Shown here piece by piece: positions 34,042 to 43,514 of a stretch of DNA of 63,452 nucleotides. A model generated the notes under the pieces. The model ran no database searches. It had not been told where the DNA came from and worked only from the letters and a program-made list of their open reading frames with translations. A program made the translations under genes and the position numbers. The DNA comes from Gammaproteobacteria bacterium (GTDB lineage: Bacteria > Pseudomonadota > Gammaproteobacteria > UWMA-0217): assembly GCA_027081275.1 (NCBI GenBank), contig JALWKV010000071.1, forward strand, positions 1-63,452, in the 5' to 3' direction. Positions within the stretch are counted from its first letter, which is position 1. Each line of letters opens with the position of its first letter.

Positions 34042-35108
34042 AAGCACTGAACGTCTACGAAGAGAACGCGCTCTATGACAAGAGCGGCGTCGTCTGGAAT
34101 TGGATCACACCAAAGACACTCGACGGCATCGAATGGGAAACCGTAACGACAATCCAAACACCCCGCCTCAACCGGATCCAGAAACCCTATCTGGCCCGCT
34201 ACCTCACCGCGCTGCGAACCGCCTGGAAGGCGCGCAGCGCCGACCTGGTCGTGACTCACGGCGAGCCGATGGCAATCTGGACCGGGATTTTCATGCGCCT
34301 GCTCGGTAGTCGCGCCAAACATCTGGCCTGGGCCTTTACGATGCCCGAATACGACAGCTATGGCCCTCTGCGCAAGTGGCTGCTACGCTTCGGCATGAAA
34401 CATGTCGATCGCCTCGTGATGTTCTCCGAGATCGAGACACAAACCTACCCGCCCCTGCTCGGCGTCGATCCGGCGCGCTTCCACATGATCCAGTGGAGCG
34501 TCAATGGCGTCGATGTCGATCGAGAGGCCGCCCCGATCATCGACGGTGAGTACATCGCGGCCATCGGCGGCGAGGGCCGCGACTACAAGACGCTGTTCGA
34601 GGCGATGGCCATGATTCCGGAACGGCGTCTCGCCGTCGTCGCCTCGCCAAAGAGCGTGGCGGGGCTGACGCCACCGGACAACGTCACGATCTATTCCAAC
34701 ATCCCGTTCGCCGATGCCATGAACATCGCCGCGAACGCCAGCTTCCTGGTGCTACCGTTACTGTCGGAAACGATACCCTGCGGCCACGGCAGCCTCGTGT
34801 CGCAGTTCTATCTCAACAAGGCAACGATCATAACCCGGTCACAGGCGATGAAGGGCTATGCCTACGCCGACGAGAACGTGCTCGAATACCCGGCGCAGGA
34901 CGCCACGGCCCTGAAGGAGCAGATCGAGCGGCTCTACAACGACAAGGCGCTGCGCGACAGAATCGCAGCAACCGGGCTGAAATTCGCGCAGGAGAAATGC
35001 TCGGAGCCGTACACCATCGAGTATTTCAACAACTACGTGCTGGAATCGGGGCTTCTCGGCGACAACAGTGGCCAAACCTGCAACCGGACGGTGTCATGGG
35101 CCGGCTGA
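34038..35108 (+). CDS. Glycosyltransferase, GT-B fold (family 1/4-like)
   Basis: The 356-aa protein has a GT-B arrangement: an N-terminal acceptor half with VVTHGEPMAIW, then a C-terminal donor half with AAIGGEGRDYKTLFEAM, NIPFADAMNIAANASFLVLPLLSETIPCGHGS and a SQFYLNKATIITRS segment. It is predicted cytosolic or membrane-peripheral. It is coupled to the unknown gene before it, and its end overlaps the convergent phosphatase gene by 15 bp. The substrate cannot be deduced; the partner genes suggest a small dedicated operon rather than a bulk polysaccharide locus. Confidence 0.85.
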   Translation: MKALNVYEENALYDKSGVVWNWITPKTLDGIEWETVTTIQTPRLNRIQKPYLARYLTALRTAWKARSADLVVTHGEPMAIWTGIFMRLLGSRAKHLAWAFTMPEYDSYGPLRKWLLRFGMKHVDRLVMFSEIETQTYPPLLGVDPARFHMIQWSVNGVDVDREAAPIIDGEYIAAIGGEGRDYKTLFEAMAMIPERRLAVVASPKSVAGLTPPDNVTIYSNIPFADAMNIAANASFLVLPLLSETIPCGHGSLVSQFYLNKATIITRSQAMKGYAYADENVLEYPAQDATALKEQIERLYNDKALRDRIAATGLKFAQEKCSEPYTIEYFNNYVLESGLLGDNSGQTCNRTVSWAG

Positions 35109-35717
35109 GGCCGGCCCATGACGCATCAGGGATGGCGCCCAGTCGCCCGCCGGGATTCGGATCCGCGTCAATGAAGCATGCGGTACCTCGATCCGCACCA
35201 GCGCGTCATCCGGCATCTGCAGGATCTTCCCCAGAATCACCCTGATCGGACCGCCATGGGTGACGAGCAGCCAGTGCTCGCGCGCCCCCATCCCGCTCGA
35301 CAATGCCTCCCAGGCCGCCAGCACCCGCCGCTTCATCGCCTCGGGCGCCTCGCCGCCCGGTGGCGCGACAACGAATGGTCGCTCCCAGAAGGCGGCGGCG
35401 CGCGCCTCGTCCTCCTCCCACACCGCCTCTACCAAGCGACCCTCCCAGTCGCCGAAATCCAGCTCGCGCAGGCGCGGCTCCGACTCGACCGGGATGCCGG
35501 CCTCGGCGCCCAGCGCTTCGGCAAAGGCGGCGCAGCGGCGCAGATCCGAGGTGACGATACGCTGCCAGGGACGTTCGGCGCCGATGGCCTCGCGCATCTG
35601 CGCGAAACCCTTGTCGGTCAGCGGGTCATCGGTGCGACCGCGCAGGCGGAAACCACCCTCGGCCTCGCCGTGTCGCAGCAGATCGATGAAGCGATCGGAC
35701 TCCGGCGCTTCAGGCAT
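35094..35717 (-). CDS. Histidine phosphatase family protein, probable alpha-ribazole phosphatase (CobC type)
   Basis: The 207-aa protein has the phosphohistidine signature LLRHGEAE, SDLRRC and VTHGGPIRV. In cobalamin synthesis CobC-type members dephosphorylate alpha-ribazole 5'-phosphate or adenosylcobalamin 5'-phosphate. It is the last gene of the corrinoid island and overlaps btuM by 8 bp, which supports that role. A generic phosphoglycerate mutase-like function is the alternative. Confidence 0.85.
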   Translation of the reverse strand: MPEAPESDRFIDLLRHGEAEGGFRLRGRTDDPLTDKGFAQMREAIGAERPWQRIVTSDLRRCAAFAEALGAEAGIPVESEPRLRELDFGDWEGRLVEAVWEEDEARAAAFWERPFVVAPPGGEAPEAMKRRVLAAWEALSSGMGAREHWLLVTHGGPIRVILGKILQMPDDALVRIEVPHASLTRIRIPAGDWAPSLMRHGPASAGP

Positions 35718-36294
35718 GATCGCCCGGCAGATGCGAGCGGTGGAACCGGCCCAGCTGATCGACCGCGAGCCAGACGACGGCGATCGCGCTCACATAGCCC
35801 GCGGTAACGGCGAGAAACCAGGGAAAGTAGCGCAGCGTCTGCGCCGCGAATCCGGTCAGGCTCGCCTCGCCGACGCGCCCCGAGAGCCAGTAGAAGCTGC
35901 CGCTGGAGATGAGAAAGGCGGCAGCCGCAGAGACGACGACGGCGATCGCCAGCAGCGGCAGCACCCGCCAGCTGCGCGCGAAATGGTCGCCCAGCCAGCG
36001 ACCGCCGAGCCACAACGCGCCATGGGCGGGCAGCAGAAAGCCGTAGGCGGAAGAGACGCAGAAAGCGCTGACGCCGAACTGCGTGATCGCCAGATAGTCG
36101 ATGACCACCGCCGACGCCATGAAAAGCAGGAAGAGGGACCAGCGCCGCAGGAAAAAGCCACCGGCAATGAAGATCGCCCAGGAAGCATCCGGCAGATGCG
36201 TGACCGAGCCGAAATGGTGGAAGCGGGTGAGAATCATCAGACCAAGCAACAGGAGTGCGACGACGATCTGCTGGCGGGATGTGGACTGATACAT
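35710..36294 (-). CDS. btuM: BtuM family cobalamin transporter (solitary ECF S-component), copy 1
   Basis: This 194-aa integral membrane protein has six predicted helices. It carries RFHHFGS, HLPDASWAIF, and FCVSSAYGFLLPAHGALWLGG; Cys79 lies at the position of the cobalt-ligating Cys80 of Thiobacillus denitrificans BtuM. That protein binds vitamin B12 through cobalt-cysteine coordination, removes cyanide and can work without an ECF module. The ATG at 36294 has TGGAG 7 nt upstream. No btuCDF or ECF ATPase genes are in the window. A second BtuM is encoded at 44117. Confidence 0.85.
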   Translation of the reverse strand: MYQSTSRQQIVVALLLLGLMILTRFHHFGSVTHLPDASWAIFIAGGFFLRRWSLFLLFMASAVVIDYLAITQFGVSAFCVSSAYGFLLPAHGALWLGGRWLGDHFARSWRVLPLLAIAVVVSAAAAFLISSGSFYWLSGRVGEASLTGFAAQTLRYFPWFLAVTAGYVSAIAVVWLAVDQLGRFHRSHLPGDHA

Positions 36295-36357
36295 GGTGCG
36301 TCTCCACAACGGTGATATAAGAAAGGAATGGGTCCGAGTATAGGCCGAACCGGCGCT

Positions 36358-37095
36358 TCAGGCCATGAACCAGACCGCGAGCGCCAGCGTGGCCGCCTCG
36401 ACCAGCTCGACGGCGGCCCCGAGCGTATCGCCGGTGACACCGCCGAGACGACGCAGCATCAATGCGCGCAGGGCCATGACCAGCAGCGACACCACCAGCA
36501 CCACAGCCAATCCGACCCACGCCAGCGCAATCACGAGCATGGCGGCGAGCAGCCACAGCAGCCGGGGCGGCGACAGCCGTTCGCTCATCAACGCGGCAAT
36601 ACCCTGCTCGCGCGCATAGGGCGTCGTCGCCAACAGCGCCAGCACCGCGCCGCGCCCGAGCACGGGCGCCCACAGCAGTAGCCCCAGCCTGCCCGCCGCC
36701 TGCAGATCGGCCGTGGCGGCGAACTTCATCAGCAGCACCAGCACGACGAACATCACGCCGATGGGGCCGCTGGCGGGGTCCTTCATGATCGCCAGCGACC
36801 TCTCTCGATCACCGGCGCCCCCCGACCAGGCATCGGCGGTATCGGCGAGGCCGTCGAGATGGAGCCCGCCGGTAATCAGCGCCCAAAGCACCACCACGGC
36901 CGCCGCCGAAGTCATGTCCGACGGCAGAATGGTCGCGGCCAGCCAGAGCAGAGCCCCGATCAGCAACCCCACCAGCGGATACCAGTAGAGCGAACGCGCC
37001 TGCGCCGCGGCGTCGAAAGGCAGGGAGAGGGGAACCGGAATCCGCGTCAGAAACTGCAGCGCGAGCAGAAAGTCCCGCAGGCCACGACCCAACAC
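36358..37095 (-). CDS. cobS: Adenosylcobinamide-GDP ribazoletransferase
   Basis: The 245-aa inner-membrane enzyme joins adenosylcobinamide-GDP to alpha-ribazole (phosphate) in the last step of nucleotide-loop assembly. Signatures are LTRIPVP, GGLHLDGLADTADAWSGG and KDPASGPIGVM, with several membrane helices. GTG at 37095 (or TTG at 37092) starts just after the cobT stop. The reading frame is open further upstream, but only across cobT. Confidence 0.93.
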   Translation of the reverse strand: MLGRGLRDFLLALQFLTRIPVPLSLPFDAAAQARSLYWYPLVGLLIGALLWLAATILPSDMTSAAAVVVLWALITGGLHLDGLADTADAWSGGAGDRERSLAIMKDPASGPIGVMFVVLVLLMKFAATADLQAAGRLGLLLWAPVLGRGAVLALLATTPYAREQGIAALMSERLSPPRLLWLLAAMLVIALAWVGLAVVLVVSLLVMALRALMLRRLGGVTGDTLGAAVELVEAATLALAVWFMA

Positions 37096-37097
37096 GA

Positions 37098-38129
37098 CTA
37101 CCGGGACACCGCCGCTTCGGCAAAGGTCGCCATCTCGTTGTGCAGGACGCAGGCCTGACGCAGCAGCGACACGGCCACGGCGGCGCCGCTGCCCTCGCCC
37201 AGCCGCATGCCGAGATCGAGCAGCGGCTCGGCATCGAGCGCCTCCAGCACAAGGGCATGCCCCGGCTCGGCCGAGCGATGCGAATAGATGAGCCACGGCG
37301 CCAGCTCGGGGCGCAGGCGGACGGCCGCCAGCGCCGCCACGCTGCTGATGAAGCCGTCGACCAGCACCGGCACGCCGCGCTGGCCGGCGGCGAGATAGGC
37401 GCCGACCAGCGCGGCGATCTCGAAACCGCCCAGACAACGCAGCACATGGAGCGGCGCATCCGGCCCGATATCGTGACGCGCCAACCCGCGGGAGATGATC
37501 TCGGCCTTGCGCCGCACCCCATCCCCGTCCAGACCGGTGCCCGGCCCGGCAAGCCGCGACGGCGGCAGTTGCAACAGGGCGCAGGCCACGGCCGCCGCGG
37601 CGGTGGTGTTGCCGATCCCCATCTCGCCACCGATGAACAGATCGGCATCGCCAACGGCGGCGCGACCGGCGTCTAGCGCCGCATCGAGCTGCTCGGCGGT
37701 CATTGCAGGCGCGGCGGTGAAATCGGCGGTACCCGCGCCGAGCACGATATTCGTCACTCCCTCTACCTCCGAGGTATCCCCCACCGTGCCCAGATTGATC
37801 ACCTCGAGCGCCGCGCCGAGCTGCCGCGCCAGCACGCTGATGGCCGCGCCGCCACGGGCGAAATTGCGCACCATCTCGGTCGTCACCGCCTGCGGGAAGG
37901 CGGATACGCCGTTCGCCGCGACGCCATGATCGCCAGCGAAAACGGCGATCGTGATCCGTTCGACGGCGGGACGCGAGCGCCGTTGCAGCCCGGCGAGCCC
38001 GATCGCCAGCGTCTCCAGCTCTCCCAGCGAACCCGGCGGCTTGGTCAGCGTCTCCTGCCGGCGCGCCGCCTCGGCGGCAACCGCGCTGTCCGGCTGCCGA
38101 ACGGGCTGCATCCACCATTGGCTACTCAT
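37098..38129 (-). CDS. cobT: Nicotinate-nucleotide-dimethylbenzimidazole phosphoribosyltransferase
   Basis: The 343-aa enzyme makes alpha-ribazole phosphate from nicotinate mononucleotide and the lower-ligand base. Family features are [13 protein letters not shown], the FAGDHGV segment, GEMGIGNTT and [19 protein letters not shown]. It overlaps cobU by 4 bp. Its presence with cobS and cobU shows complete nucleotide-loop assembly. Confidence 0.96.
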   Translation of the reverse strand: MSSQWWMQPVRQPDSAVAAEAARRQETLTKPPGSLGELETLAIGLAGLQRRSRPAVERITIAVFAGDHGVAANGVSAFPQAVTTEMVRNFARGGAAISVLARQLGAALEVINLGTVGDTSEVEGVTNIVLGAGTADFTAAPAMTAEQLDAALDAGRAAVGDADLFIGGEMGIGNTTAAAAVACALLQLPPSRLAGPGTGLDGDGVRRKAEIISRGLARHDIGPDAPLHVLRCLGGFEIAALVGAYLAAGQRGVPVLVDGFISSVAALAAVRLRPELAPWLIYSHRSAEPGHALVLEALDAEPLLDLGMRLGEGSGAAVAVSLLRQACVLHNEMATFAEAAVSR

Positions 38130-38647
38130 AACGCTTCTCCTTTCAGAATCTGGGGCAGACCGGCGATGGTCAGGATCACCCGCTCGCAGCGCACCGCCAC
38201 GGCCTGGTGCAGCCAGCCGGCTTCATCGACGAAGCGGCGCGTCAGTTCTCCCATCGGCACGACGCCGGAGCCGGTCTCGTTGCTGACCAGAATGATCTCT
38301 CCCGGCAGCGTATCGAGCGCGTCCAGCAGCGCCGAGCGTTGCATGCGCCAGGCGTTCTCGTCATCCCGCATCAACCAGTTGGTGACCCAGAGCGTCAGGC
38401 AGTCGACCAGCAGACACTGGTCGTCGGCGGCATGCCGCGCCAGCGTCGCGGCCAGTTCGAGCGGGCATTCAACAGTGCGCCAGGATGGCGGACGCCGCTC
38501 GCGATGGTGGTCGATCCGACGCGCCATCTCGGCATCGCCGGCGGCCGCGGTGGCGATATAGGTGACCGGCAACGCGGTGGCGGCGGCGAGCCGTTCCGCC
38601 AGGGCGCTCTTGCCCGAGCGCGCGCCGCCGAGAATCAGCTGCTTCAA
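38126..38647 (-). CDS. cobU: Adenosylcobinamide kinase / guanylyltransferase
   Basis: The 173-aa bifunctional enzyme phosphorylates adenosylcobinamide and adds GMP. It begins with the P-loop [10 protein letters not shown], then YIATA, the [10 protein letters not shown] histidine region (guanylylation site), [11 protein letters not shown] and [10 protein letters not shown]. It overlaps both cobT and cobW by 4 bp, so the operon is translationally coupled. Confidence 0.96.
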   Translation of the reverse strand: MKQLILGGARSGKSALAERLAAATALPVTYIATAAAGDAEMARRIDHHRERRPPSWRTVECPLELAATLARHAADDQCLLVDCLTLWVTNWLMRDDENAWRMQRSALLDALDTLPGEIILVSNETGSGVVPMGELTRRFVDEAGWLHQAVAVRCERVILTIAGLPQILKGEAL

Positions 38648-39675
38648 GAGGGCAACTCCGAGGGCTCGGGCAGCAGGCAGTCGAGCAGTTCGCGCTCCAG
38701 CGCGTCCCGGTCCAGCACCTGGGCAGAGATGATCTCGATGCGGCTGTCGTCGGCGTCGGCAAGCGGCAGGCTGGTGAGCACGCCATCGACCATGTTGTAG
38801 CCGATGGCGGCATCGTCGGTCACGACAACGGCCTTGATGCGCTCGGCATCGATGGACGCCAGCAGGCAGTGCAGCCGGTCGGGATCGAAGCGGAGATCGC
38901 GGCGGAAGATCCAGCCGACGCTGTGGAAACCGTCGTGTCGACCACTGCGCCGCAGATAGCCGGCCGGCGGCAGCTCGACGGCATCGTCCCCGGCGGTCGC
39001 ATCGAACAGCAGCCCCGGCGCGGCGCAGGCCGCGACCATCTCGCGCCGTCGCGGTCGCGTCGGGCGCAGCCAGGCGGGATCGAGTTCGCCCCGGGTCACG
39101 GCCTCCAGCGGCACCGCCTCCAGCCCGAGGCTGTCGAGAAAGGCGCGCAGACGTTCGACTTCATCACCCTCGTAGAGGTCACGCTTGTTGGCGACGATGC
39201 GGTCGGCCACCTCCAGCTGCTGGCGGAAGATGTCATGCCCGGTGTAGCGCGTATCAGCGATCTTGCGCGCATCGACCAGCGTGATGACGGCCTGCAACGC
39301 CAGCACGCTGGCATACTCGGGCTGTTGCAGTGCTTCGATGATCTCGCGGGGATGACCGAGCCCGGTCGGCTCGATCAGCAGACGATCGGGCCTGGCGTCG
39401 CGCAGCAACCGGTTCAGCGCCACCTGCATCGGCAGGCCCGAGGCGCAGCACATGCAGCCGCCCGGCACTTCGCGAATGAAGAGCCCGTCGCTGGCGTCGG
39501 CTCCGCCCAGCAACCTGGCGTCGATGCCGATCTCACCGAACTCGTTGACCAGCACCGCCCAGCGCTCGCCGACCGGCCTGCGCCGGAACAGCGACAGGAT
39601 CGCGGTCGTCTTCCCCGCGCCGAGAAAGCCGGTGATGACGTTCGTCGGCACGGGAGCATGGATCGCGAGGCGCAA
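38644..39675 (-). CDS. cobW: CobW family metallochaperone GTPase
   Basis: The 343-aa G3E GTPase has P-loop GFLGAGKT (residues 16-23), the metal-binding GGCMCC (CxCC, Cys74-77), IEPTGLGHP, the NKRD guanine motif and a C-terminal CobW-C domain. CobW proteins are cobalt chaperones proposed to serve aerobic cobalt chelatase, while paralogues carry zinc. Here no chelatase (CobNST) or ring-building gene is nearby, so its use within a salvage island is unclear. Confidence 0.93.
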   Translation of the reverse strand: MRLAIHAPVPTNVITGFLGAGKTTAILSLFRRRPVGERWAVLVNEFGEIGIDARLLGGADASDGLFIREVPGGCMCCASGLPMQVALNRLLRDARPDRLLIEPTGLGHPREIIEALQQPEYASVLALQAVITLVDARKIADTRYTGHDIFRQQLEVADRIVANKRDLYEGDEVERLRAFLDSLGLEAVPLEAVTRGELDPAWLRPTRPRRREMVAACAAPGLLFDATAGDDAVELPPAGYLRRSGRHDGFHSVGWIFRRDLRFDPDRLHCLLASIDAERIKAVVVTDDAAIGYNMVDGVLTSLPLADADDSRIEIISAQVLDRDALERELLDCLLPEPSELPS

Positions 39676-39693
39676 GTGGCCGCTCCGGTGGGG

Positions 39694-40113
39694 TTACTTG
39701 TATGACTCGGGCTCTTTCACGGCGGCGATCGCCTTGCCGTTCATCAATATGGCCAGATAGCGCTTCGTCGGCTTCTCCGCCCCTTCGTCACGGAGCTGCA
39801 CCAGATAGTACCAACGCCCCTCCTTCTCATGGTGGGCAATCGGCTTCAGCTCGATCTTCTCGACCTTCACGGTATCGGTGCAGTCGTTCTTGTCCTTCCA
39901 GGCGGCGACGGCCTGAAACATCTGCTTCAACCCGAACGGCGGCGCGCCGCTGTCGGGGTTCCACTTGGGCGATGCCTCGATATCGGCCTCGTTGACGAAA
40001 ACCACGAGCGTGGCGTCGTCGAGATGGTCGATGATCTCCAGCGGCCAGGGCGTCGTGGCAAGAGCCTGCGATGCGACAAAAACAAGCACTGTGGCAATCA
40101 GATTCTTCAGCAT
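39694..40113 (-). CDS. Small secreted protein of the corrinoid island, unknown
   Basis: This 139-aa protein has a signal peptide (residues 1-20, ending ALA) and a compact soluble domain with a single Cys after the leader (NDCTDT) and a beta-rich C-terminal part (GRWYYLVQLRDEG, KRYLAILMNGKAIAAV). The ATG at 40113 is chosen for the leader. It is embedded between cobQ and cobW in the same direction, so it is probably co-transcribed. No family is recognised; a periplasmic role in corrinoid or cobalt handling is only a guess from position. Confidence 0.8.
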   Translation of the reverse strand: MLKNLIATVLVFVASQALATTPWPLEIIDHLDDATLVVFVNEADIEASPKWNPDSGAPPFGLKQMFQAVAAWKDKNDCTDTVKVEKIELKPIAHHEKEGRWYYLVQLRDEGAEKPTKRYLAILMNGKAIAAVKEPESYK

Positions 40114-40182
40114 GCTGGCATACCGATAGTGGAGGAGCGCGAAGTATAGCACCGCGACCGCCCCGGCCTGGAACGAGCTTCG

Positions 40183-41643
40183 TCAATGCCCGGCAGCCAG
40201 GATTCGCTCGATCCGTTCCAGATCCAGCGCCGCCTCGGCCGTGTCCGCGAGGCGGTCGATCTCGGCCTCGCGCAGCGCGATGTAGTCGGGGCTCGCGGGC
40301 GCTTCCAGTCCCGCCCAGCGCAGCAGCGCATCGCAGGCTTCGGGACGGTCGAACAGGCCGTGCAGATAGGTGGCGGCGATCTGGCCGTCATCCGAGATGG
40401 CGCCATCGCTGTCCGCGCCGAAACGCACGAGCGGGCGATCGAGGGCCGGACCGCTGCTAACGCCGGCGTGGATCTCATAGCCGGCAATCGGCTCGGCACC
40501 GAGCGTCAGCCGTCCTTCACGGCGCCTCAATTGTTTCTCGGGACGTAGCTCGGTGGACAGCGGCAGCAGGCCGAGCCCGGCGCTGCCGCCGGGGGATGAC
40601 TCGATCCCCGCCGAGTCGTCGATCCTGGCGCCCAGCATCTGCAGGCCGCCGCAGATGCCGAGCAGCTTGCCGCCATACCGCAGATGGCGCTCGATGGCGC
40701 GATCCCAGCCCTGCCGGCGCAGCCAGTCGAGGTCGGCGCGCACGCTCTTGCTGCCGGGCAGGATGATCAGATCCGCCGGCGGGATCGGCGCATCCGGCGG
40801 CACGAACCGCAGATCGACCCGCGGATGCAGCCGCAACGGGTCGAAATCGGTGTGGTTGCTGATACGAGGCAGTACCGGCACGACGACGCGCAGCGCCGCC
40901 TGATCGACAACTGTCTGCCGCGCGTCGATGGCATCCTCCGCCTCCAGATGGAATCCGTGTAGATAGGGCAGGACGCCGAGCACCGGCTTGCCCGTTTCAC
41001 GCGCCAGCCAGTCGAGGCCCGACTCCAGTAGGGCGAGGTCGCCGCGAAAGCGGTTGATGACGAAGCCGCGCACCCGCGCCCGCTCGCTCGGCGACAGCAG
41101 CGCGAGCGTACCGACGAGATGAGCGAAGACGCCCCCCTTGTCGATGTCGGCGACGAGAATGACGGGGCAGTCCACCGCCTCGGCAAAGCCCATGTTGGCG
41201 ATATCGCCATCGCGCAGATTGATCTCCGCCGGACTGCCTGCGCCCTCGACGACGATGCGCTGATGACGCGCCGCCAGCCGCCGGTGCGATGTCAGCACCG
41301 CCTCCATCGCCACCTTCTTGTAGTCGTGGTACTGCTCCGCCTCCATCGAGCTGATGGCGCGACCGTGGATGATAACCTGCGAGCCGGTGTCGCTGTTGGG
41401 CTTGAGCAGCACGGGGTTCATATCCGTATGGGGCGCAAGACCCGCTGCCTGCGCCTGCACCGCCTGGGCGCGACCGATCTCGCCGCCGTCGGCGGTCACG
41501 GCGCTGTTAAGCGCCATGTTCTGCGGCTTGAACGGCGCCACCGCGATGCCGCGGCGGTGGTAGATGCGGCACAGCGCCGTCACCAGCGTGCTCTTGCCGG
41601 CATCCGAGGTCGTACCCTGGATCATCAGCGTCGCCGCGTTCAT
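40183..41643 (-). CDS. cobQ: Cobyric acid synthase
   Basis: The 486-aa amidotransferase amidates four side chains of adenosylcobyrinic a,c-diamide. It has an N-terminal dethiobiotin synthetase-like ATPase domain ([22 protein letters not shown]) and a C-terminal class I glutaminase domain with nucleophile Cys in [12 protein letters not shown] and the catalytic His in TYLHGLF. It overlaps cobD by 4 bp. Its presence implies use of cobyrinic-acid-level intermediates, although the ring genes are not in the window. Confidence 0.96.
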   Translation of the reverse strand: MNAATLMIQGTTSDAGKSTLVTALCRIYHRRGIAVAPFKPQNMALNSAVTADGGEIGRAQAVQAQAAGLAPHTDMNPVLLKPNSDTGSQVIIHGRAISSMEAEQYHDYKKVAMEAVLTSHRRLAARHQRIVVEGAGSPAEINLRDGDIANMGFAEAVDCPVILVADIDKGGVFAHLVGTLALLSPSERARVRGFVINRFRGDLALLESGLDWLARETGKPVLGVLPYLHGFHLEAEDAIDARQTVVDQAALRVVVPVLPRISNHTDFDPLRLHPRVDLRFVPPDAPIPPADLIILPGSKSVRADLDWLRRQGWDRAIERHLRYGGKLLGICGGLQMLGARIDDSAGIESSPGGSAGLGLLPLSTELRPEKQLRRREGRLTLGAEPIAGYEIHAGVSSGPALDRPLVRFGADSDGAISDDGQIAATYLHGLFDRPEACDALLRWAGLEAPASPDYIALREAEIDRLADTAEAALDLERIERILAAGH

Positions 41644-42638
41644 GATCGCTCGACCTCCCGCAGCGCCTGGCCAATGGCGTCATCGAGGCGCCGCCAGTCC
41701 GCCTCGCCATCCGGCAGGCCCAGCCGCAGACTGGCCGGGCGATCGAAGAGGCGCACCAGCACCGCCTGCCGCGCCAGCGCTTCGGCCAAAGGCCGAGCCC
41801 GATCATGACGCAGCCACTGGAAGAGTTCGCAGCCACCACTCGGCGTCAGACCGTGACGGGTCAGCAGATCCGCGAGGCGTCGGCCGTCGCGGCGCAGACG
41901 TTCCCGCGTGGCCCGCTGCCATGCCCGGTCGCGCAACGCGCTGATCGCCACATGGCGCGATGGATGGGCAATGGGCCAGGGCCCGAGCCGCCCGGCCAGC
42001 GCATCGAGCAGCGCTTTCGGTCCGAGCACGAAGCCGACCCGCGCGCCGGCGAGGCCGAAGAACTTGCCGAGCGAGCGCAGCACCACCAGCCCTTCACGTC
42101 TGCAGACATCCGCCAGCGACGCCGCGGGGTCGGCATCGATGAAGGCCTCGTCCACCACCAGCCAGCCACCCCGCGCCGCAAGCCGCGCCTGCCAGTCGAG
42201 CAGGCGGTCGCGCTCGAAACGCTGGCCGGTCGGATTGTTGGGATGGATCAGCAGCAGCACATCGATATCGGCAACGACTGCGTCAATATCATCGGGGCCG
42301 ATCGCCGCGACCCGATGGCCAGCGGCGATCCAGGCCGCCTCGTGCTCGGCATAGGCGGGCGACAGCATGGCGGCGCGGCAACGGGACCGCAGCCGGGGCA
42401 ACGCCATGATGGCCTGCTGGCTGCCAGCCACGGCCAGCAGACTCGAACAGCCGTAGTAGTCCCGCGCCGCCGTGAGCAGCCCGTCATCGTCCTCGGGCAG
42501 GCGACGCCAGCAGTCGGGCGGCAGCGGAGGCACCGGCCAGCCCCGCGGATTGATCCCGGTGGAGAGGTCGAGCCAGCGCTCGGCGGGGATGCCGAAACGC
42601 CGCGCCGCCCGGTGCAATCTGCCGCCGTGTTCAAGCAT
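41640..42638 (-). CDS. cobD: L-threonine-O-3-phosphate decarboxylase-like aminotransferase
   Basis: The 332-aa PLP enzyme of aminotransferase class I begins MLEHGGRL and has [25 protein letters not shown] and the PLP-lysine segment [17 protein letters not shown]. It makes (R)-1-amino-2-propanol phosphate, the linker between the corrin ring and nucleotide loop (CobD in Salmonella, CobC in P. denitrificans). The ATG at 42638 overlaps the cbiB stop; an ATG at 42653 is possible. Confidence 0.93.
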   Translation of the reverse strand: MLEHGGRLHRAARRFGIPAERWLDLSTGINPRGWPVPPLPPDCWRRLPEDDDGLLTAARDYYGCSSLLAVAGSQQAIMALPRLRSRCRAAMLSPAYAEHEAAWIAAGHRVAAIGPDDIDAVVADIDVLLLIHPNNPTGQRFERDRLLDWQARLAARGGWLVVDEAFIDADPAASLADVCRREGLVVLRSLGKFFGLAGARVGFVLGPKALLDALAGRLGPWPIAHPSRHVAISALRDRAWQRATRERLRRDGRRLADLLTRHGLTPSGGCELFQWLRHDRARPLAEALARQAVLVRLFDRPASLRLGLPDGEADWRRLDDAIGQALREVERS

Positions 42639-43506
42639 GGAAGAAGAGCCCATCGATCAGCACCAGCACTACCAACCACAACAGCAACGCCCGGCGCACC
42701 AGGGCCACGGCGCGGCCGATGTCCTCGGCTTCCGGATCGCGCCCCGCGCCAAGCCACGGACGCTGCCGCCACTGCCCATGATAGACGGCCGGCCCGCCCA
42801 GCCTCAGCGCCAGCGCGCCGGCGCCCGCCGCCATCACCGGTCCGGCATTGGGGCTTTCCCACAGCCTCCCCTGTTCGCGCCAGCTCGCCAGCGCGAGCGA
42901 GGCCCGCCCCACTGCGGCATAGGAGAGCGCCGTCAGCCGCGCCGGGAGGTAGTTGAGCAGATCATCGAGCCGCGCCGCGGCCCAACCGAACCGCCGATAA
43001 CGCGCATTGCGATAGCCCCAGCAGGCGTCCAGCGTATTGACGAGGCGATAGAGCAGAACGCCGGGAACGCCCAGCACGACGAACCAGAAAATGGCGCCGA
43101 AGATGGCATCGTTGCCGTTTTCCAGCACCGACTCGACGGCGGCGCGGCTGACCCCGGCGGCATCGAGTTCGTCGGTATGGCGACTGACGATCCGGCCGAC
43201 CGCCGCCCGCGAAGCCTCGAGATCGCCCCGCGCCAGCGGTTCGGCCACCCGCGCCGCATGCTCGGACAGGCTGTGGCCGCCGATGGCGAGGTAGAGAATC
43301 AGCACGGCGGCGGGAATGCCCTCGAGAAAATGGCCGACGATGACGAAGGGCACGCAGGCAATCATCAGCGCCACTACGCCCGCGCCCCTCGACGGCCGAT
43401 AGAGGCGCGACTCCAGCCAGGCGGCCCAGCGCCCGAAGCCGACCAGCGGATGCCAGCGCCGCGGTTCGCCGACGGCGGCGTCGAGCGCCACGGCAAGCAG
43501 GACCAC
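42631..43506 (-). CDS. cbiB: Adenosylcobinamide-phosphate synthase
   Basis: The 291-aa integral membrane enzyme attaches aminopropanol phosphate to adenosylcobyric acid. Characteristic are the GEPRRWHPLVGFGRW start, SRHTDELDAAGVSRAAVESVLENGNDAIFGAIFW, and RLDDLLNYLPARLTAL. The predicted start is GTG at 43506, 9 bp after the cobO stop. It is followed by cobD, whose product supplies the linker it uses. Confidence 0.94.
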   Translation of the reverse strand: MVLLAVALDAAVGEPRRWHPLVGFGRWAAWLESRLYRPSRGAGVVALMIACVPFVIVGHFLEGIPAAVLILYLAIGGHSLSEHAARVAEPLARGDLEASRAAVGRIVSRHTDELDAAGVSRAAVESVLENGNDAIFGAIFWFVVLGVPGVLLYRLVNTLDACWGYRNARYRRFGWAAARLDDLLNYLPARLTALSYAAVGRASLALASWREQGRLWESPNAGPVMAAGAGALALRLGGPAVYHGQWRQRPWLGAGRDPEAEDIGRAVALVRRALLLWLVVLVLIDGLFFHA

Positions 43507-43514
43507 CAGCGCCG

